NCBI RefSeq assembly: GCF_042100115.1
Contig: NC_091278.1
Coordinates: 1,612,001-1,676,000, forward strand
Reading direction: 5' to 3'
DNA: 64,000 bases
From: Alternaria dauci
Taxonomy: Eukaryota; Ascomycota; Dothideomycetes; Pleosporales; Pleosporaceae
Position numbers and translations under genes: made by a program. Positions 11,662 through 23,664 of this stretch are shown one piece after another (position 1 is the first letter of the stretch; every line of letters begins with the position of its first letter). Under the pieces are notes generated by a model. It had not been told where the DNA came from, ran no database searches, and saw only the letters and a program-made list of their open reading frames with translations.

Positions 11662-12338
11662 GGCTGCGAGATGTGCGGAATATCGCGGGTGGAGAAGTTA
11701 AGGGTGTACCGGAAATATGTAGAGAAGGGAGCGGGCAGGCAGTCGTAAGGTGTCGGTAGGCGGAGCAGTAATCAAAGGGTGGTAGCTGGGAGCAAGTGGC
11801 GGACCAATCGATGGCGGGGTGCGCTCTGTTTGGTGAGGGCGAGGCGCAGCACTCTAGGAGCAGGCGAATGCAATGGGCGATGTACGGGCCTAGGACGCGG
11901 GTGTGGATGGGGCAGAGAGGTAGTGCGAGCGGACGAGATATGCTGCTGCTCGTCGTGACGGCTCGGGTTCCAGCCAGTCGACGCAAATAGCGGCCACGCC
12001 GAACAGGGCCCTGGCCGCTTCGTCATGTCCCGCTTTCGCATGCATCTTCGGCGGGCAACCCCGCGAGTCTAGCACAGCGCCAGTGGGTGATTCGCGCCCT
12101 CGAAGGCCCGGTTTCATCACTGCCAGAGTGAATGCCGAACTGCTGTCGCTGGCCATTTAGCTTGGTCCGTCTGGCGCGCAAACCTGCATACACGTCCCAG
12201 CCCTACAACCCCGTCTTCCGCCGCGCATAATTGCGCATGACTGGTCACGTGCATGCGCGTGCTCCACCCGAACCAACGTTCCTTGCGCACCATTGTCTTC
12301 CCCACCACCACCACCACCACCACGCCTCCTGGCCGACC
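11662..12338. other. intergenic, 677 bp, divergent NCS1/MED4 promoter region
   Basis: GC-rich region between divergent genes. A (CCA)n tract lies at about 12301-12322, just upstream of the MED4 start. No gene seen. Confidence 0.6.
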
Positions 12339-13337
12339 ATGGACGAGATCCTCCACGAGCAGTTTGAGCGCGTCGAAAAAGCCCTGACCACGCTAGTCGA
12401 CTCAATCGCCGCCTACAACCCAGCCACGCCAGCTGCAGTCGACCTGGTAGCTGCCGACGACGAGCTCAGTGAAGGACTGGACCAACGTATGCTAGCATTC
12501 ATTCTCACTCGAAACAATAACCAACACGTCGCAGTCGCCAAACACCAGGCAAACCATCTGCGCATTCAGCACTTGCGCGCAGAAGCCGACGCGCTCGAAG
12601 AACAGCTCAAAACGTCCGTCAAGAAGCTCGCTGAACTGCGCCACGAGCTGTTTGACACGTCCGTGACGACTTTCCCAGAAGACTCGCGCGCCGTTCCTTT
12701 CGACGAGCTCTTACAGTATGCGACCAACATCTCGAGATACACTGTCCCGCCGACGTACCGTGAGCGCATTCCTGCAGCAGACAAGGACAAAGAGGACGAA
12801 GACGTCGGCTCAAGTGGAGCCCCTACCAATGGCGTCAACACGCCTGCTCCCCCACCAGAGACTGTAGAAACAGCGACTGAAGCTGTACAAGGGCAGAAGG
12901 AAGGCGAAGATGCTGCTGGTCCCGCGCTTGACATTACGCCCGAAGAAGAAGAATGGCTCAAGAAGCTCAAGGCGAGCAACCTGGCTTGGTATCCGTGGCC
13001 CAGCAACGAAAAGATTCGCGCAGGCGCTCTCTTCAGTCTCCAGTACTGGCGCGAGGTAAGTCGGAATGTGCGAAATTGGCGTGAAACATGTACTGACTTT
13101 ATGCTTTCTTTTCTGCAGAAGGGCAAAAACCTGGACGAGTTCAACATACCTGCACATCTCAAGGCCGATAGAGACAAAGTGCTACAGGAGCAGCAGCAGC
13201 AGCAGGATGTGGCTGCACATGAGGCAGCTACAGATTCTCCGGGCAATCTAGTTCCCCAGCAGCCTCCCCCTGAAAACACACACCGCCCCAAGCCACTCGG
13301 GGTCTTTGCAGGCTTTGATGATGATTTCGATGACTGA
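12339..13337 (+). CDS. MED4: Mediator complex subunit 4
   Basis: Two exons, 12339-13055 and 13119-13337, give 311 aa. The intron (63 nt) is a multiple of three with no in-frame stop, so an unspliced reading also stays open. The start gives MDEILHEQFERVEKAL, a typical MED4 helix. Signatures are PFDELLQYATNISRYTVPP (about 125-145), LAWYPWPSNEKIRAGAL, and after the splice KGKNLDEFNIPAHL. MED4 belongs to the Mediator middle module, which bridges activators and RNA polymerase II in the nucleus. A coiled coil at about 60-110 fits its pairing with MED9. A Pro/Thr/Glu-rich linker separates the two conserved parts, and the tail is Gln-rich then acidic (DDDFDD). Confidence 0.92.
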   Translation: MDEILHEQFERVEKALTTLVDSIAAYNPATPAAVDLVAADDELSEGLDQRMLAFILTRNNNQHVAVAKHQANHLRIQHLRAEADALEEQLKTSVKKLAELRHELFDTSVTTFPEDSRAVPFDELLQYATNISRYTVPPTYRERIPAADKDKEDEDVGSSGAPTNGVNTPAPPPETVETATEAVQGQKEGEDAAGPALDITPEEEEWLKKLKASNLAWYPWPSNEKIRAGALFSLQYWREVSRNVRNWRETCTDFMLSFLQKGKNLDEFNIPAHLKADRDKVLQEQQQQQDVAAHEAATDSPGNLVPQQPPPENTHRPKPLGVFAGFDDDFDD

Positions 13338-13901
13338 TTCATCACAAAGCATTATCATGGCGAGTTTAGTAGGGCGCAAAAACGCGCTTGGCTTCAAGGA
13401 GCGGTACCTATCACTAAAATCGTACGTATGCCTTTACAACAGGCTTTATATAGGCAGTGTTGTGGAAGTACAACTCGGAAATCATGGGCTCTTTCGTAAG
13501 ACATGTATAGCCAAAACGTCGTGTCAAGGGCACGCCTGGCTGTTCGTCAATGCCAAGTCAATATGATTTCGTGCATCAACCCCTTGACAATTGTCAGTCA
13601 CCTCTCCGAGCTTGGTCGATGATCGCTTCACATGACACCCAAATATATTCATTTCAGGTGTGAGCTGGACATGATACATCGCTGTATCTCGACGTCTTAA
13701 ATACCTAGGTATCTACATAAATTTTGAAGAAGCTTCCATGCTCTTAGTTGTGCGCAGCCCTGGTCGACGTTAGCGGTGGCTGGACACTGAGCAACTAGCC
13801 CCAATGTGGTTAGCACCCAAATTTTCTGGAAACCGTGCTTGACTTTTCTCAAAAGTCGCGGCGCGACAAAGTCCGATACATTCATCAGCAAATCAAGTAA
13901 A
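13338..13901. other. intergenic, 564 bp
   Basis: MED4 3' flank and POL5 upstream region. The POL5 frame is open for about 96 nt upstream of the chosen ATG but that part lacks homology. Nothing else seen. Confidence 0.6.
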
Positions 13902-16900
13902 ATGGGCAGCAAAATACGCAAGAGGGAGCGCGAGGCGGATCAAATCGAAAAATTGGACGAAACCCCTGCAAAACGGCGCAGACAAAGCAATACAGACCAG
14001 GTGAAGCTCTCCAAGCTTTACGCAGATCTGGCAGCCGAGGAAGATGATGTTCGTCTCGAAGCCGCAAAACAGATCATCGTCAACTTTTCGCCAGAAAACA
14101 AGCCATCGGCCAAAGATGTGGAGGATGCGCTAGTACGCCTGATCAAAGGTCTCTGCAGTCAGCGCAAAGCTGCCAGGGTTGGATTCTCGCTCACACTGAC
14201 CGAATTGCTACGGCAACGTTTTGCAGCAGCGAAGGACGATGTCGAGGATTCGCAGCTTGACGTGGCATCCGTCATCAAGATGGTGGAGGAGAAGACCAAG
14301 GCCAAAGGAAACGTTCCGGGAAAGGTAGGACTGCAGATGCGCCGAGTATTGCGAAGCTAACAGACACAGGAAAAACGGGACCATACCATTGGAAAACTCT
14401 TTGGCTTCAAGGCCATTATGCAATCATCAATCCTTCTTGAACCGGAACTCTCACTGGACTCCTGGAACAAGCTCTTGGACAATGTCTATCGAATGGCACG
14501 CGACATTCCGTGGTTACGGGAAGAGTGCGGGATGGTACTTGTCGAGGCAGTGAGGAGTCTGAAAGGTCAACCGCAGTATCGAAAATGTGCCGAAGAAGTC
14601 TTGGAACGCCTGAACACATTCAAGCTTGTATCTACTCCCGAGGGTGTGGCGGTGTGGCTTACTGTCAAGGCACATTATCCAGAGGCGCTGCCTGAGGGTG
14701 TTTGGCACGATAAAGACCCTCTAGCAAAAAAGGAACGCTCGCGACTTGCCAAAATCTTGAAGGAGGACTTCAATAAGAGCGAGTCAGAAGATACCAAAGA
14801 CGAAACCACGAAAACCGGAACTACGAACCCGAACCCGTCCTTCACTTGGGATCTCGCATTTGGCGAGATCTTGCGGAGGGATGAGCAAAGTAAGGGTGAT
14901 TCCAAGGACAAGGTTGAGTTTCCGCCGTTTTGGATCGACACCGTAGACAGTAAGTCGAAACATCTAAAAGAGTTGTTATCTCGTAGGACTGATTGGGATA
15001 GGCAACCTTTTCTCTTCCTCAGCGTCCCACGAACGTAAAGCCTGGGGCTTCAAGTTGTTGAGTAGCATGATCACCCGTGTGCCTGTTGAGGCTGTGTCTG
15101 CGTTGTTCAGTCCAAATTTGATGCGTACCCTCATCAATCAAAGCAAGAAGGAAGACAGGTTCCTTCACTCGGCCGCGCTCGCCGCACTTAGTTCCGTCCA
15201 GCTCAGAGTCGATCAGGAAGATGGAACAGCCCTTCCTATCTTTGTTGCACTGACTTCGAAGCACGGCAGTATTGAGTTCGACCGCATTACCAAGACGAAA
15301 ACACTCGAGCAAATCCTCGCGTCAGCAGACGACAAAAGCTTGATGAAAATTGTACGGCATCTCAAGTCGCTTATCTTGCGTCCCGAGTGTGAGGAGCAGA
15401 CGGCTGCCGACAGCCGCCGGCAGGCCATTGCTGACCTGCTCTTGAACACGGTCAGACAATACAAGCGATACGAGAAGTTCAACGAGAAGACCTTCAAGAA
15501 AGATGTTGCCCATCGACGGGAAGGCCGTGCCGCAGATGAGCGAAAGTCCAATTGGCTGCGAGAGATCTTGGACACACTGGTTGAGTGTGCTTATTTCATC
15601 CCCTCAAAGAGTGCGGATACCAAGAAGGTGCCTCTTCCCGCAATTAGTGACCGCAGTCGGACGACATTGCAAGAGCGTCTATCTTCTTGTCTAACCAAGT
15701 TACTGGATGTAAAATTGGGTGCTCGCGCAGATGTCGCCCTCATGGTTCTAGACATGATCAGAGCTAAGAGCGGCAAATCTGCCAAACTAGATCTTGCCTT
15801 CAAGGCAGACGCATCGGTTCTGAGCACGATGGACAAGGCGCTGAACACACTTGATGCCATCTCTGCGACAGTACGTATGCCACTTCCTGTTCACCTATCG
15901 TTTGACTAACATAGCGTTGCAGGGTTCAATAGCTGGTAATGAGCTGGCAGCACAGGGCTTCATGCTCTTGTACTCATTAACGCTCTTGCAAGCCTACAAT
16001 GGCGAGGGTGATGCTGTCATGATGCTTGATGACCTTGACGCCTCCTACAAAGCCTTCGAGGCGTCACGAAAGGCGTCATCAAAGAAGAAGAATAAGGTCT
16101 CGACTTCCGATGGTCAAAATGCCTTTGTCGAAATCGTACTATCCTTCTCAGGGAACACGCGAACACTATTCCGTCGAATCGGAGAAGAAGCGTTCGCCAT
16201 CTTCGCATCGGAGATCAGTGCTGAAGGACTGCGGTCCTTGACTGAGATCCTTGATACCGAAGAGAACCTCGAGGGACAGAAAGAGCTATTTAATCAGGAT
16301 GATGAAGAGGCTGAGGAGGATGACTCAAGTGAGGACGAAGAAGACTCGGACGTTGAGATGGTCGATGAGGACGAGCCAGATAGCGACGCTGCCTCTGGAT
16401 CCTCTGATTCGGACTCCGGGGATGATGACAGCGGCGCAAGTGACGACGATGAAGACAGCGAGGAAGATGCAGAGTTGACACAATTCAACAACATGCTGGC
16501 CATGACTCTTCAGACTTTGAAGCCGAATGTCGACGGTGACGCGGCAGAAGAGACATCTGACGAGTCTGATATGGACGACGATCAGATGATGGCGCTTGAC
16601 CCACACCTCAGCAAGATCTTCAAAGAGCGAAGTAAGACAACAAGCAAGAAGAAGGAGCGGGAAGACGCCAAGCAAAACGTTGTTCAATTCAAGTCGAGAG
16701 TCCTGGATTTGCTTGCTGTGTATATGGAGAAGCAGTATTCCAACCCGCTTACTTTGGACATTCTCCTTCCGATACTCCGTCGTACTCGAGCCAACGCAAA
16801 CAAGCAGACGGCAGACAAAGCGGCCAAGATGCTGAAGTCTTTCTTCGATACACGCACGAAGCGCAAGGCACCTCTCCCGAAGCCAGAGAACATTGAGGGT

Positions 16901-17161
16901 GTATGGGAGCTACTAAAGGCTATCCACGAGGAAGCGAAGCTAGGGAACGGTGCGAAGGTTCATGCGGATGCATGTGGCTCTGCAAGCTTACACGTAGTGA
17001 AGGTGCTTGTTGGTCGAGAGAGAGCAAACTATGCTGGTGTGGTGGACGTTTACGCGGAGACTCAGAAGCAGTGGTTCGCAGACAAGAAGTCTCCATTGCA
17101 GCCGGTGCTGTTCACTCAGTTCCAAAACTGGTCTATCAATACACGACAGCAGGGGAGATAG
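13902..17161 (+). CDS. POL5: POL5/MYBBP1A-family nucleolar protein (DNA polymerase phi)
   Basis: Four exons, 13902-14324, 14370-14949, 15023-15870 and 15923-17161, with introns of 45, 73 and 52 nt, give 1029 aa, close to yeast Pol5. The N-terminus (MGSKIRKREREADQ, then AKRRR) is basic and looks nuclear. HEAT-like helices follow, including ALVRLIKGLCSQRKAARVGFSL and TIGKLFGFKAIMQSSIL, hallmarks of the family. A strongly acidic Asp/Glu/Ser tract lies at about 710-770. The basic C-terminal part contains a Lys-rich stretch (TRKRKAPLPK). Despite the old polymerase name, yeast Pol5 acts in rRNA transcription and 60S ribosome assembly. The first intron is among the shortest here. It is the first of four tandem plus-strand genes with separate promoters. 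Confidence 0.93.
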
Positions 17162-17529
17162 GGGGTGATCTTCGGGGAAGGGCGGGATGTAATGCAACTA
17201 GCACAGCTTGTAAAACTGCTGGTCGATACATGTAATCAAGCTTCTTAACACAATACTATGTTCATTGTGACTCCCAGTGCAAGTCCAAGCTCAGCGATGT
17301 AGTTCTGGAACCGTATGCAAGTCAGGTATGAGCTCTCAGGCCGAAGGTGGAGCTCTCGCGTGGTGATTACCTCTCTTCTGGTACTGGCGGCTGGGTACCC
17401 ACTTTTATTGACCCCGCCGCGGGACCTGGCTCTGGAAGCCTAGCCTATGTCATACCAAACAATCAATTTACATGCAACCCGTCGCGACTTTTAATACCTT
17501 ACCTTGCTTTCCTGCAAACTCCACCAAGC
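17162..17529. other. intergenic, 368 bp
   Basis: Between POL5 and UBP14, same strand. No gene or repeat recognised. Confidence 0.6.
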
Positions 17530-20122
17530 ATGGCTTGCACTCACGTGAACGCGCCCGGTAAGCTCCCATCAACATGCCTGGGTTCTATTCTTGCGTAGTG
17601 AAGGACGAGAAGAGTGGCAAACATGCCCGCCACGCCTTGTCGCCTTGATGGGATTCGTAGCTACACGCTCCGTTTGCACTATACTAACGTGCTCCAGAGC
17701 TTCATCCGCCAGGCCCAACGCAGTCCGTATATCGGGAAGACTGCACGCAGTGCTTTGACTCGATCGACGACCCCACCGGCCTTGATGTGTGCCTCTACTG
17801 TTTCAACGGTGGATGCACAAGCGATCGAAACCATGCTCTCCTCCACGTTTCCTCTACAAATCACCCACTTGTCCTGAACATCAAGCGCACGCGCAAGAGG
17901 GTTACGCGCGATGAACCTCCTCAAAAGATGACGAAGCTCGCCGTTGCAGCTGAAACCGAGTCCGACCGGTACGATACCACAACCCAAGTCAAATGCTACG
18001 AGTGCGGCGTCGACAATGTAGACAAGAGCTCAGGAAAGCTTCCAGAGATTGTAGATGCAGTTCTCAAGGCGAACACGTTTGCAAAGCAGCAGGAAGTCAA
18101 GGCATGGGAACAGGAGTTGACCGCCTGCGAACACACACTCTGCTTGGAACAGCAAGCAGCGCGGCAGATTGAGTCTCAGAGCCTGGGTCATTGTTCCGAG
18201 TGTGAGCTCAATGAAAACCTCTGGCTGTGCTTGACCTGCGGCAATCTGGGTTGTGGCCGCCAGCAATTCGGTGGCGTTGGCGGCAACTCACACGGCGTAG
18301 GACACACAAAGTCAACCGGCCATCCGGTCGCAGTCAAGCTCGGGTCTCTCACTGCGGATGGTACGGCCGACATCTACTGCTATGCTTGTGACGAAGAGCG
18401 CATAGATCCTGAGCTGCCGGACCACCTAGCACACTGGGGAATCAACATAAAAGATAGGGTCAAGACAGAGAAGAGTCTTACGGAGATGCAGGTCGAGCAG
18501 AATTTACGATGGGATTTTGCTATGGTGACTGAAGATGGCAAAGAACTTCAACCGTTGTTCGGACCAAACTTCACAGGCCTGAAAAATCTGGGCAACAGCT
18601 GCTACCTAAACAGTACCCTACAGGCTCTTTTCTCAATCCAAGAGTTCAAGGACCGATACTATCTCCCCAACGAAGCTCCACCGCAGACGCCGCTACCTGC
18701 CGAAGATCTAGAAACTCAGCTACGCAAGATCGCCGACGGAATGATCTCAGGTCGATATTCAAAGCCGGACAGCGACGTTATTACGAACGAACGCAGCCCT
18801 GAGATTCCACACCAGCGCGGCCTCGCACCTGCTATGCTCAAGCACCTGATCGGAAAAGGTCACGCCGAGTTCTCAACCATGCGACAGCAGGATGCGTTCG
18901 AGCTCCTGTTGCATATGCTTCAACTAATCTCACGCAGTAAGCATGTTGAGCCCCATAAAGATCCAGTTGGCGCTTTCCGCTTTGCCATGGAGCAACGGCT
19001 ACAGTGTGTTAGCTGCAAGCGTGTTCGGTACAAGACAGACGAGCAGGAGAATATCTCCATTCCGGTTCCCATCCGCAGGATTCCGAAAGACTCGCAGATG
19101 GATGTCACCGATGGTAACGGCAAAGCGGAAGAGAAGGAAGAGTTTGAGCCGGTATCGCTAAAGGAGTGTCTCGACATCTTCACATCCGAGGAATTGGTTG
19201 AGCTCACTTGTGGTGCGTGTGGTAGCAAGGATGGATTTACAAAGAGGAGCATGTTCAAGACCTTCCCTTCGGTATTGGCTGTCAACGCCAGGCGCTTCGA
19301 ACTGGTCAACTGGGTGCCCACGAAGCAAGACGTTCCCGTCATTGTCAATGATGAGCCATTCTCCTTCGATGCCTACAAGTCAAAGGGGTTGAGTGAGGGT
19401 GAGGAGCTTCTCCCAGAAGACGCGGACACAGGAGCGACTGGAGGTTCAAAATGGACACCCAACGAGGCTGCACTCTCAATGCTTGAAGCCATGGGTTTCC
19501 CCAGAGTCAGATGCGAGAAGGCTCTACATGCCACTGGCAATGAAGACGCTGAAGCAGCCACAACCTGGCTATTCTCACATATGGAAGACCCAGATATCGA
19601 TGATCCTGTCGACTTCAACGCTGGTTCTGGCGGAGGCCTGGCTGCTGCATCTGTTCTCGACCCCGAGAAGATTGAGAACCTAGGAGCCATGGGCTTCAAT
19701 GCTCCGCAAGCACGACAGGCCCTAAAGGAAACGGGCGGTGATATGGAGCGTGCTGTCGACTGGCTGTTTAGCCACCCGGATGCGCCCGGCGACTTTGACG
19801 AAGGGGGTAGCTCCGAAGCACCTACCGAGCCGACAGAAAAGCCATTGGCCGGCAGTGAGACGCTGCCTGCAAACTTCCAACTCCAGTCCATCGTATGCCA
19901 CAAGGGTAGCTCGATACATGCTGGGTGAGTCTATCGCACTTGTTCGTTACGTATTGAGAGTATGCTAACGTTATTAGGCACTATGTCGCGTTTGTGCGCA
20001 AGCAGTTGCCAGGTGAGCAGGCTGCATCATGGGTGCTCTTCAATGACGAGAAGGTGGCCAAGGCAGCCGACGTTGAGGAGATGAAGAAGTTTGCCTATGT
20101 GTATTTCTTCAGGCGTTTGTAA
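17530..20122 (+). CDS. UBP14: Ubiquitin-specific protease UBP14/USP5 (isopeptidase T)
   Basis: Three exons, 17530-17557, 17698-19924 and 19978-20122, give 799 aa. The 28-nt first exon starts MACTHVNAP and is needed for the first Cys/His zinc finger (CTQCF, CLYCFNGGC). A second UBP-type zinc finger at about 175-240 contains CSEC, CLTCGNLGCGR and HSTGHP-like His residues. The catalytic Cys is about residue 311 (GLKNLGNSCYLNS). The His box is GHYVAFVRK (His 753), split from the core by intron 2, with FNDEKV behind it. Two UBA domains lie at about 605-645 and 671-710 (EAMGFPR, GAMGFNAPQAR). The enzyme disassembles unanchored ubiquitin chains in the cytosol and nucleus and sustains proteasome function. 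All key residues are present. Confidence 0.97.
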
Positions 20123-20571
20123 GGCGGCGGGTCTAGGTCTCGGACTAGCATAGCGAGAGCGGAGTTGTGTCGGATTAGCATTAACATGGACGATACGGCG
20201 AAACAGAGAAGGGGTTGGGAGCATTGCAGCGCAAGCTGCTAGACATCGTCAGCATAGCACGGACTAGCTGCAAGCGCAGCCTGAATGAAGCTGGATTCTC
20301 ATCTGATAAGGGTGCAAACGATGTTCGCTCGTCGGTGAACTGGAGCTTTTCTCCGAGCCCGAGCTGATTCCAGAATATGTGATAAGTGTGGGGTATATCG
20401 TGCACGGACTTACGTCGCCGACCATCGCTTTTCCCATCATTACTTCAATTCCTCGGTCGCCATCCACCTCCGCTACCTCTACACCAGCATCAACCCGCTA
20501 TCCAGACTATTGCCAAACCAAAAAAACCCACGCCACAGAACCTCGAAACACCGCACATATCGATCGCCGCC
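20123..20571. other. intergenic, 449 bp
   Basis: Between UBP14 and ISU1, same strand; contains the ISU1 promoter. No gene recognised. Confidence 0.6.
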
Positions 20572-21349
20572 ATGTTTAGGAGAGTCGCAGCAGCAGTGCC
20601 TGCTCAGGCCGGAAGAGTGCTTGCAGCCGCTGCCAGGCCCAGCATCGTTTCGCCCGTTCGCACAGCAGCCCCTACAATTTCAGCAGCCGGTCGGCGGCAG
20701 TACCACGAGAAAGATAAGTCTCCCGTGTATTCTGTTCGACAAGTCGACGTGGTGGCGATGGAGGCATTCAATCACAATCACCTCGTCATCGCACCATCAT
20801 TTCCGACTTGTATCCGCACGAGAACGCTCAGCTAACATCCACAGCACTGCTCGATCACTACAACAAGCCGCGCAATGTCGGCTCCATGTCCAAGACCGAT
20901 AGCGACGTCGGTACTGGACTGGTCGGCGCGCCCGCATGTGGCGACGTCATGAAGCTCCAGATCCGTGTCGACCCCAACAACAACACCATCAGCGACGTCA
21001 AGTTCAAGACCTTTGGTTGCGGTAGCGCGATCGCCAGCTCAAGTTATCTCACTGAATTGGTTCGGGGTATGACACTGGAGGATGCATCGAGGATCAAGAA
21101 CACAGAGATCGCAAAAGAGCTCTGTCTGCCACCTGTAAAGCGTGAGTATCCATATCGCAACAACGACAGAGAGTATGAGGGTACTAACTGCTCATAGTGC
21201 ATTGCTCTATGCTTGCCGAAGACGCCATCAAATCCGCAATCTCCAACTACTACACGAAGAACCCTAACGCACGGCAAACAGACCTCGGCGGCAAGTCTGC
21301 ACCGCTGCCAAAGGTTGAGGTCGAGACCGTTTCTTCCGTAACGGCGTAA
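20572..21349 (+). CDS. ISU1: Mitochondrial iron-sulfur cluster scaffold ISU1 (IscU)
   Basis: Exons 20572-20713, 20848-21141 and 21198-21349 give 195 aa. A mitochondrial presequence rich in Arg/Ala (about 1-43) ends before YHEK. The core has the three cluster Cys (GAPACGDV, FGCGSA, LHCSM) and the Ssq1/Hsp70 recognition motif LPPVK. The protein is the matrix scaffold on which Nfs1 and partners build 2Fe-2S clusters for transfer. Intron 2 (21142-21197) is an ordinary GT-AG intron placed right after LPPVK. Intron 1 is the odd one: only an AT-AC splice joins YHEK directly to VLDHYNKPRNVG, the invariant family sequence. The nearest GT-AG choice would insert eight or nine foreign residues there. The second half of the protein is unambiguous. 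Confidence 0.95.
20714..20847 (+). other. Candidate AT-AC spliceosomal intron in ISU1
   Basis: This 134-nt intron starts ATAAGTC and ends CACAGCAC. Exon 1 ends GAGAAAG and exon 2 begins TGCTCGATCAC, so codon GTG is rebuilt and the protein reads EKVLDHYNKPRN, as in IscU proteins generally. Positions +2 to +6 of the donor (TAAGT) match the usual fungal donor, with only the first base changed from G to A. A GCTAAC branch-like site lies at 20831-20836. This resembles the U2-dependent AT-AC class rather than the U12 class, whose donor is ATATCC. A close alternative is AT-AG ending at 20844, which adds one residue (EKALLDHY). Confidence 0.75.
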
Positions 21350-22002
21350 AGGATGCCTAAGGCGGCGATGTAAATTGATACCATGTGGATGGGGGATGAC
21401 GATGAATAAGGAAGTTGCTTGATATTACCTGCATCAGTCTTTCGCTACTCAATGTACCGGGCATGACTTGGGCGTTTGAGCGTTACGGTGGCTGGCTTCC
21501 TGTATAGTAGGCTGAGAAGTACTTGTCTTACACCGCAATGAACAAAATGTGTAAAGCGAAAGGATACTCTGAGTTAACTCTGGCGCTGACGAGTCTATGC
21601 ATAAACAGCAACAGCACAGGAGGAGAAGATGGAAAGTTAGCGGGCTACTTCAGTCACAATATGCGAAAGCGGAAGTCGGCTAAACGCTCGTCTTATGGGC
21701 TGAGTGTCACGCCATGTAGGTGCTCTAGATCTGATGATCCTTTTGATCAGATAATGGATACGTGAAAGCGTACAGCAGCCTTGTGAAACTACATGTACCC
21801 AGAGTCAAAGATAGATGCAGATGTTTCCCACTCGTGTCTCGTTTCATTTACGGCGGGTAATACACAATTTCTAAGATCAAGTGGTGAATGTTGTGAAGAC
21901 CTATGACGTTGGACCCTTTCATGGTTCGCAACCCTGGTTTCTCCGCCCGTCGACATCTGGTCGATGCGCGCCTTTCAACCTACTCTCATGCACACCCCAG
22001 CC
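21350..22002. other. intergenic, 653 bp
   Basis: Between ISU1 and the Hep59-type gene. No gene recognised; the downstream frame has upstream in-frame ATGs at 21964 and 21988 that are possible starts. Confidence 0.6.
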
Positions 22003-23176
22003 ATGTCAACAGTACAACAAGACGAAGCGGCGCCCGCTATACGATTCAAGCGCCGCAAGATCGCGCACCCGAAGCGCGTCTTTAGCGAAGACGACGCGCC
22101 TACTATCTCCACCTCGCATTCGCCCGATGCTGCGACTCTGGACGATGCGCCTCCGCCACCCAAAGAAGCTAACGACGAAGAAGAGTCGGTTGCCAACTTG
22201 AAAGAAATACTGCGCAACCGAAAGCGCCCACGCGATCGCCTGAAGGAAACTGCACGCAAGGTAGAGCCACCACAAACCGAGTTGGTGCAAGTAGAAGCAC
22301 CCCGAGCAGACCAGTATACGAGTCGCTTCGTCGCGCAGACGGGGCAGGTCGTAGATCGCGATGACAAGCAGATGTAAGTGGACTCTCCAGAAGGCTGTGG
22401 AATACTCCAAGAAAGGCGACGTCAAGTACGGAGGCTGATGTGCTAGGTCGGAATATGTAGAAGCTCGCATGGCTGAAAAGAACTATCGCCAGTACGGCTG
22501 GCCCATACCAAGTCGTCTCCAGGCTTCCGTGGCAGCCATCGCACCAGACCTGCGACACACCTTTGCTGCCACCGCAGCGGCGCACGGCACATCTGGTAGC
22601 ACTGGCAGCCCTATGGACAATGAACACAGCAACCGATTGGCGGCAGGCCAGGGTAAGCTTCAGGAAGTAGATCTGGGCCCAGAAGCTGCTGCACGCACAG
22701 AACAAGCCTGGAAACGATGGGACAAGGGCGAGCCTGAGCCACCAGCAAGCAAAGCACGGCGAGACAAGTACGGCTACGCGTGGCGCAAGCCCAAAGCCAA
22801 CGGCAAGACGGACGAAGACAAACGACGCGACCAAATGGTCGAAGCAGTACTCCGAGAAGCTAAGCGTACGTTCTCTCGTAGCCCTACAGTTACCATCTCC
22901 TGACTAACATCTACACCAGTCGACTTCTTTGACTCCACTACTCCCACAAAGCCCAATACCGACCCCTCCATCAACACCGACGACGCCCTCGTCGAGCAAT
23001 TCCGCTCCGAATACTACGAGTCCATGGAAGCGAAACAACAAGCCCGCAAACCAGCTGCTCCCACCGTCAAGGGTGCGCCACCACCCATCACCGGCCCCAA
23101 GCTGGGTGGCAGCAAGAGCGCAAGAGCCAAGATGCACAAATTACAGCAGGAGGAGCTTGCCAGGAAGAAGAGGTAA
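22003..23176 (+). CDS. Hep59/Tls1-family (C9orf78-like) splicing-associated protein
   Basis: Three exons, 22003-22373, 22447-22865 and 22920-23176, give 348 aa. The N-terminus is basic (RFKRRKIAHPKR), followed by an acidic stretch and SVANLKEILRNRKRPRDR, the usual opening of the Hep59 family. The best-conserved part is SRFVAQTGQVVDRDDKQM joined over intron 1 to SEYVEARMAEKNYRQYGWPI. The C-terminal part is charged and low complexity, ending in ARKKR. Human C9orf78 and fission yeast Tls1 associate with the spliceosome helicase Brr2; Tls1 also affects telomeres and heterochromatin through splicing. Nuclear location is expected. Start chosen at MSTVQQDEAAP; ATGs 15 and 39 nt upstream are in frame. 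Family assignment rests on the motif region only. Confidence 0.7.
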
Positions 23177-23664
23177 TGTTCGTTGCGTGAATTTGTGTGC
23201 CCTGCAGTATCCTCGCATGTCATGTTGCACGCATATGTTTTGTTTGATTCAACAGCTGTTCTTGCATCTTTTACGAGGCCTACTGCCTTGTTCCAAGCAT
23301 CCATCTTTATGCACAGATGGAGATTTGACAGTTTGTATAGCGGTGCGATAACGAACGATGGACGTATTCTCGAGCGATGGGAGTGGAGGAGTACGGATGT
23401 TATGAAAACGACCTGGTACAGCAAGTAAGGACAGGAGTGTCCGAGCTAATGTATGTTTTGGGATACGTTTCCAGTACAATAAGCATTAGCGATATCGCGG
23501 TTCACATAGCTAGTGCCCGGAGAGGATTTCCTGCAATTCGAAAGATGATAGGTTCGTGTCTTGCATACAGGAAAACAGACATGCCCAACGCCTAGCCGTG
23601 TATATCATAACCCTAATTGTGCCATGTCCGAAACCTTTGTCCATAGCACTTACAAGAAATCGTC
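23177..23664. other. intergenic, 488 bp, convergent genes
   Basis: 3' flanks of the Hep59-type and acyltransferase genes. No gene recognised. Confidence 0.6.

Noticed and set aside
12566..13345. 259-codon minus-strand frame opposite MED4, and a similar one opposite the SS18-like gene (50748-51527)
   Set aside because: Antisense frames kept open by codon bias of the real genes; Ser/Arg or Leu/Gly-rich with no domain.
13806..13901. In-frame upstream ATG extending POL5 by 32 residues
   Set aside because: The extension is unlike the basic POL5 N-terminus; MGSKIRKRERE at 13902 fits the family better.
20724..20831. GT-AG intron in ISU1 (GT at 20725, AG at 20831)
   Set aside because: Frame-compatible, but it inserts about eight residues between YHEK and LDHY, a near-invariant block; the donor GTGTAT is weak.
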